Of a DNA stretch of 6,934 nucleotides, positions 4,065 to 6,934 are shown piece after piece. Positions within the stretch are counted from its first letter, which is position 1; every line of letters starts with the position of its first letter. The stretch spans positions 4,851 through 11,784 of the forward strand of contig DLGQ01000108.1 of the NCBI GenBank assembly GCA_002482775.1, in the 5' to 3' direction. The notes under the pieces are model-generated. The model had not been told where the DNA came from and did not search any database. It worked only from the letters and a program-made list of their open reading frames with translations. The DNA is from Flavobacteriales bacterium UBA7690 (GTDB lineage: Bacteria > Bacteroidota > Bacteroidia > Flavobacteriales_F > PHOS-HE28). The position numbers were made by a program, and so were the translations under genes.

Positions 4065-6410
4065 ATGCAGTCCACCTACATGGATCCCCTAGTGGAATAT
4101 GCCACCAGCACTGCCCCGCACTTGGTGAAGGATCCCGTGTGTGGAATGGATGTGGACCCGAGCACCGCGCGGTTCAAAACGACCTATGCGGGGCGGTCGC
4201 ACTACTTCTGTAGCGCCAGTTGCTTGACCAAGTTCGAAGATGAACCTGCTGGTTACCTGAGCGCAGTGCCAACCGTCAATATGAAAGCAGGCACGATCTA
4301 CACGTGCCCCATGCACCCGCAGATCCGGCAGGAAGGTCCGGGTAACTGCCCTATTTGCGGCATGGCGTTGGAACCCGAAACAGTGACCTCCGAAAGCGGC
4401 CCCAACCCGGAGTTGCAGGACATGTCTCGCCGCTTCCGCATCGCCGCGCTGCTCACCGCGCCCGTGTTCGTCTTGGAAATGGGCGGACATCTGTTCCCCG
4501 CGCTACACACCCTCGTTGCCCCGCAACTTTCCGTATGGATCCAATTGGTGCTGGCCACTCCCGTGGTCCTGTGGGCGGGACTTCCGTTCTTCCAGCGGGG
4601 CTGGGCCTCGTTGCGCACGGGCCACCTCAATATGTTCACCCTCATCGCAATGGGCATCGGTGTGGCATGGCTGTACAGCATGGTGGCTGCTCTCGCACCG
4701 GACATCTTCCCGGCCGCGTTCCGCGGCATGGGTGGTACGGTTGCCGTGTACTTCGAAGCGGCGGCGGTGATCACCGTACTGGTCCTGCTTGGCCAGGTCC
4801 TTGAACTGCGGGCGCGGGAGAATACCTCCGGTGCCATCCGCGCATTGCTCGGCTTGGCACCACGTGCCGCGTTGCGCATAGCGGCCGATGGCACGGAGGC
4901 CGAAGTAGCCTTGGAACTGATCGCTGTGGGTGATCGCTTGCGCGTGCGGCCCGGCGAAAAGATCCCTGTGGACGCTGACGTGATCGAAGGGCGTTCCACG
5001 GTCGATGAGTCGATGCTCACGGGCGAATCGATGCCGGTAACGCGCACGGTCGGCGATGCGGTGATCGGGGGTACCCTGAACAGCACGGGGGCCTTGGTGG
5101 TGAAGGCATCCAAAGTGGGTGGTGATACCGTACTTGCGCGTATCGTACAGATGGTAGGCGGTGCGCAACGCTCACGTGCCCCCATCCAGCGCATGGCCGA
5201 CAAGGTTTCCGGATGGTTCGTACCCGTGGTCATCGGCATCGCGCTCCTCACCTTCGCGCTATGGGCCATCTACGGTCCTGAACCGCGCATGGCTTACGGA
5301 CTGGTGGCCGCCGTCTCGGTGCTCATCATCGCCTGCCCATGCGCATTAGGGTTGGCCACACCCATCAGCATCATGGTGGGCGTGGGCAAAGGAGCCGCCA
5401 TGGGTGTCCTGATCCGCAACGCCGAAGCGCTTGAACGGATGGAGAAGGTGGATACGCTGGTGGTGGACAAGACCGGCACGCTCACCGAAGGGAAACCCAG
5501 CGTCACAGGCATCTTTCCCGCTGCGGGTATCCAAGAGAAGGAACTCTTGCGCTTCGCAGCTTCCGTAGAGCGTGTGAGCGAACATCCGCTGGCGCAAGCC
5601 GTAGTGGCCGCTGCGAACGCGCGTAAGATCGAGTTGCCCGTTGTCACCGATTTCGATTCGCCCGTGGGCAAAGGGGTGTACGGCACTGTAGAGGGCCACA
5701 GCATCGCGTTGGGCAACGCCGCCTTCCTCAGCGAGCGGGGCACCGATAGCAGCGCCATGGCTGTTCAGTCCGATGAGCAAAGGCAGGAGGGTGCCACTAC
5801 CATCTTCGTCAGCATCGATGGAAAGTTGGCCGGCTTCCTCGCCATCGCCGATCCGGTGAAACCCACTTCCGCCGCCGCACTTTCAGCCTTGCGCGAAAAA
5901 GGAATGCGTGTGGTGATGCTCACCGGCGACGAACGCACCACGGCCGAGGCCGTTGCGCGCAGGCTCGGCATCACCGAAGTGGAGGCCGGTGTACTGCCCG
6001 ATCGCAAGAGCGCGGTGGTGCAACGCCTTCAACGCGAAGGCCGGGTAGTCGCCATGGCCGGTGACGGCGTGAACGATGCGCCAGCCCTGGCCGCGGCCGA
6101 TGTGGGCATTGCCATGGGCCACGGCACCGATGTAGCCATGGAAAGCGCGGGTGTAACACTGGTGAAGGGCGACCTCACCGGCATTGTGCGTGCGAGGCGA
6201 CTTTCGCAGGTCACCATGCGCAACATCCGGCAGAACCTTGCCTTCGCGTTCATCTACAACACGCTCGGTATCCCCATCGCCGCAGGGATGTTGTACCCCA
6301 TGTTCGGCCTGCTGCTTTCGCCCATGATCGCGGCTGCGGCCATGGCCCTTTCTTCGGTAAGCGTGATCATGAACGCTCTACGGTTGCGGGCTGCACGTAT
6401 CGATACTTGA
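4065..6410 (+). CDS. copA: Cu(I)-exporting P1B-type ATPase with N-terminal YHS and HMBD domains
   Basis: This 781-residue inner-membrane pump uses ATP to move Cu(I), probably also Ag(I), out of the cytosol. The N-terminus has a YHS domain (about 22-66: KDPVCGM, then FCSASC with C49 and C53) and an HMBD (79-102: YTCPMHP, CPICGM), but no HMA domain. Eight membrane segments fit the CopA layout: about 125-146, 156-178, 189-210, 226-247, 383-403, 411-435, 722-743 and 745-770. Catalytic motifs are all intact: TGES (319-322), CPC in the membrane (424-426), DKTGT with phosphorylated D468, SEHP (505-508), TGD (620-622) and GDGVNDAP (666-673). Y731-N732, M760 and S764 match the Cu(I) transport-site residues of P1B-1 ATPases. 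The length is usual for this subtype. A start at Met6 (4080) is also possible. It follows the HMBD genes after 142 bp and precedes the HMA lipoprotein by 34 bp. No frame damage is visible. Confidence 0.96.
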   Translation: MQSTYMDPLVEYATSTAPHLVKDPVCGMDVDPSTARFKTTYAGRSHYFCSASCLTKFEDEPAGYLSAVPTVNMKAGTIYTCPMHPQIRQEGPGNCPICGMALEPETVTSESGPNPELQDMSRRFRIAALLTAPVFVLEMGGHLFPALHTLVAPQLSVWIQLVLATPVVLWAGLPFFQRGWASLRTGHLNMFTLIAMGIGVAWLYSMVAALAPDIFPAAFRGMGGTVAVYFEAAAVITVLVLLGQVLELRARENTSGAIRALLGLAPRAALRIAADGTEAEVALELIAVGDRLRVRPGEKIPVDADVIEGRSTVDESMLTGESMPVTRTVGDAVIGGTLNSTGALVVKASKVGGDTVLARIVQMVGGAQRSRAPIQRMADKVSGWFVPVVIGIALLTFALWAIYGPEPRMAYGLVAAVSVLIIACPCALGLATPISIMVGVGKGAAMGVLIRNAEALERMEKVDTLVVDKTGTLTEGKPSVTGIFPAAGIQEKELLRFAASVERVSEHPLAQAVVAAANARKIELPVVTDFDSPVGKGVYGTVEGHSIALGNAAFLSERGTDSSAMAVQSDEQRQEGATTIFVSIDGKLAGFLAIADPVKPTSAAALSALREKGMRVVMLTGDERTTAEAVARRLGITEVEAGVLPDRKSAVVQRLQREGRVVAMAGDGVNDAPALAAADVGIAMGHGTDVAMESAGVTLVKGDLTGIVRARRLSQVTMRNIRQNLAFAFIYNTLGIPIAAGMLYPMFGLLLSPMIAAAAMALSSVSVIMNALRLRAARIDT

Positions 6411-6444
6411 TGCAACGGAACTTTCATTACACCACAGAAGACGA

Positions 6445-6834
6445 ATGAACCCTACGAGAACTGAATTGCTCATGCACTTTGCCACGTTCAGCTTCCTAGT
6501 CAGCTGCTCCAGCATCCCCAATGCCAGCACCACCGAAGTGATGGTGAACGGCAATTGCGGCATGTGCGAAGAGACCATCGAAGAAGCAGCGTTGGTGGAA
6601 GGTGTTGCAATGGCCGATTGGGACAGAGCTACCCGCAAAGCCAAGATCACCTTCGATAGCATGACGACCAGCGCCGCAGCCGTGTTGCAACGCATTGCCC
6701 AAGCCGGTTACGACAATGAGCAGTTCATCGCGACCGACGAGGCATATGCAGATCGGCCCATATGTTGCCAGTACGAGCGCACCGGCACCACAATAGCCCC
6801 ACCCGAACCGGGCAATACCGCTCACGGACATTGA
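6445..6834 (+). CDS. Lipoprotein with HMA heavy-metal-associated domain
   Basis: The product has 129 residues. The N-terminus is a short signal ending in the lipobox LVS-C21. A HMA fold follows at about 30-96: VMVNGNCGMCEETIE with the metal-binding pair C38 and C41 (CGMC), KAKITFD (65-71), and the closing helix and strand VLQRIAQAGYDNEQFIA (80-96). HMA domains bind Cu(I) or Hg(II) through the two cysteines; soluble copper chaperones are usually cytosolic, so an exported, lipid-anchored copy is notable. The tail carries C107-C108 in CCQYER (107-112) and ends NTAHGH, giving further possible ligands. It begins 34 bp after the ATPase stop with no terminator between, so it is probably cotranscribed. 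It may accept copper released by the ATPase or hand it to an outer-membrane exporter outside the window; this is inference. Mercury binding (MerP-like) is possible, but no mer genes are seen. Confidence 0.82.
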   Translation: MNPTRTELLMHFATFSFLVSCSSIPNASTTEVMVNGNCGMCEETIEEAALVEGVAMADWDRATRKAKITFDSMTTSAAAVLQRIAQAGYDNEQFIATDEAYADRPICCQYERTGTTIAPPEPGNTAHGH

Positions 6835-6863
6835 GCGCACGGCGTACCAAACTACACGGACCC

Positions 6864-6934
6864 ATGAACACGCAGAACATCATCTCATTCACGAGCACGT
6901 TGCTCCTCCTTTCCAGCTGCAGTGCGCAGAGCCT
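6864..6934 (+). CDS. Start of a further lipoprotein (cut by the right edge)
   Basis: An ATG at 6864 opens 23 codons, and the frame is still open at the window edge. The product begins MNTQNIISFTSTLLLLSSC, a signal peptide with lipobox LSS-C19, followed by SAQS. It starts 29 bp after the HMA lipoprotein stop on the same strand, so it probably belongs to the copper cluster. The residues after the cysteine (CSAQ) match those of the single-HMBD lipoprotein at 3740 but are too few to assign a family. Its function cannot be told from what is present. Confidence 0.6.
   Translation, partial: MNTQNIISFTSTLLLLSSCSAQS

Noticed and set aside
4298..5269. A 323-codon minus-strand open frame inside the ATPase gene
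   Set aside because: It lies wholly antisense to an intact P-type ATPase and has a low-complexity Ala/Ser/Thr/Arg composition with no recognisable motif.

Overview
The window looks like chromosome from a high-GC member of the Bacteroidota, probably a Flavobacteriales-type lineage. This is inferred from a C-terminal type IX secretion (T9SS) sorting domain at 1857-2456, a PKD-repeat secreted protein, a TAnnTTTG-type promoter, start codons with no Shine-Dalgarno sequence and often an A-rich leader, and several lipoproteins. No rRNA, tRNA, CRISPR array, insertion sequence or transcription regulator is visible.

The left part (1-2456) holds three exported-protein genes. On the minus strand, leaving the window at its left edge, is the start of a secreted PKD-domain protein made of near-identical 85-residue repeats (397 down to 1), with a good Bacteroidota promoter at 421-452. 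Divergent from it, on the plus strand, is a lipoprotein carrying a seven-bladed YVTN/YncE-like beta-propeller (650-1729), closed by a terminator-like hairpin. Next is a small T9SS cargo protein with an Fn3-like domain (1857-2456). Positions 2457-2673 have no gene I can support and end in an 8-bp inverted repeat that abuts the next start codon.

The right part (2674-6934) is a copper (possibly also silver) handling cluster, all on the plus strand with short gaps. In order: a cytosolic 19-cysteine four-helix-bundle copper storage protein (Csp3-like/DUF326); an exported protein made almost entirely of five tandem heavy-metal-binding domains (HMBD, CPMHP...CxxCGM); a 60-residue lipoprotein with a single HMBD; a P1B-type Cu(I) ATPase (copA-like) whose N-terminus carries a YHS domain plus an HMBD and no HMA domain; a lipoprotein with an HMA (CxxC) domain and a CCQYER tail; and the first 23 codons of another lipoprotein cut by the window edge.

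The inferred working model has three layers. The Csp-like protein stores Cu(I) in the cytosol. The ATPase pumps it across the inner membrane. The HMBD and HMA proteins bind it in the periplasm or on the outer membrane. The most distinctive point is that one small metal-binding module recurs in three neighbouring proteins in different compartments, and has been amplified to five copies in one of them. The individual families are known. The five-copy array and its pairing with a Csp, an HMBD lipoprotein and an HMA lipoprotein is what deserves a closer look.
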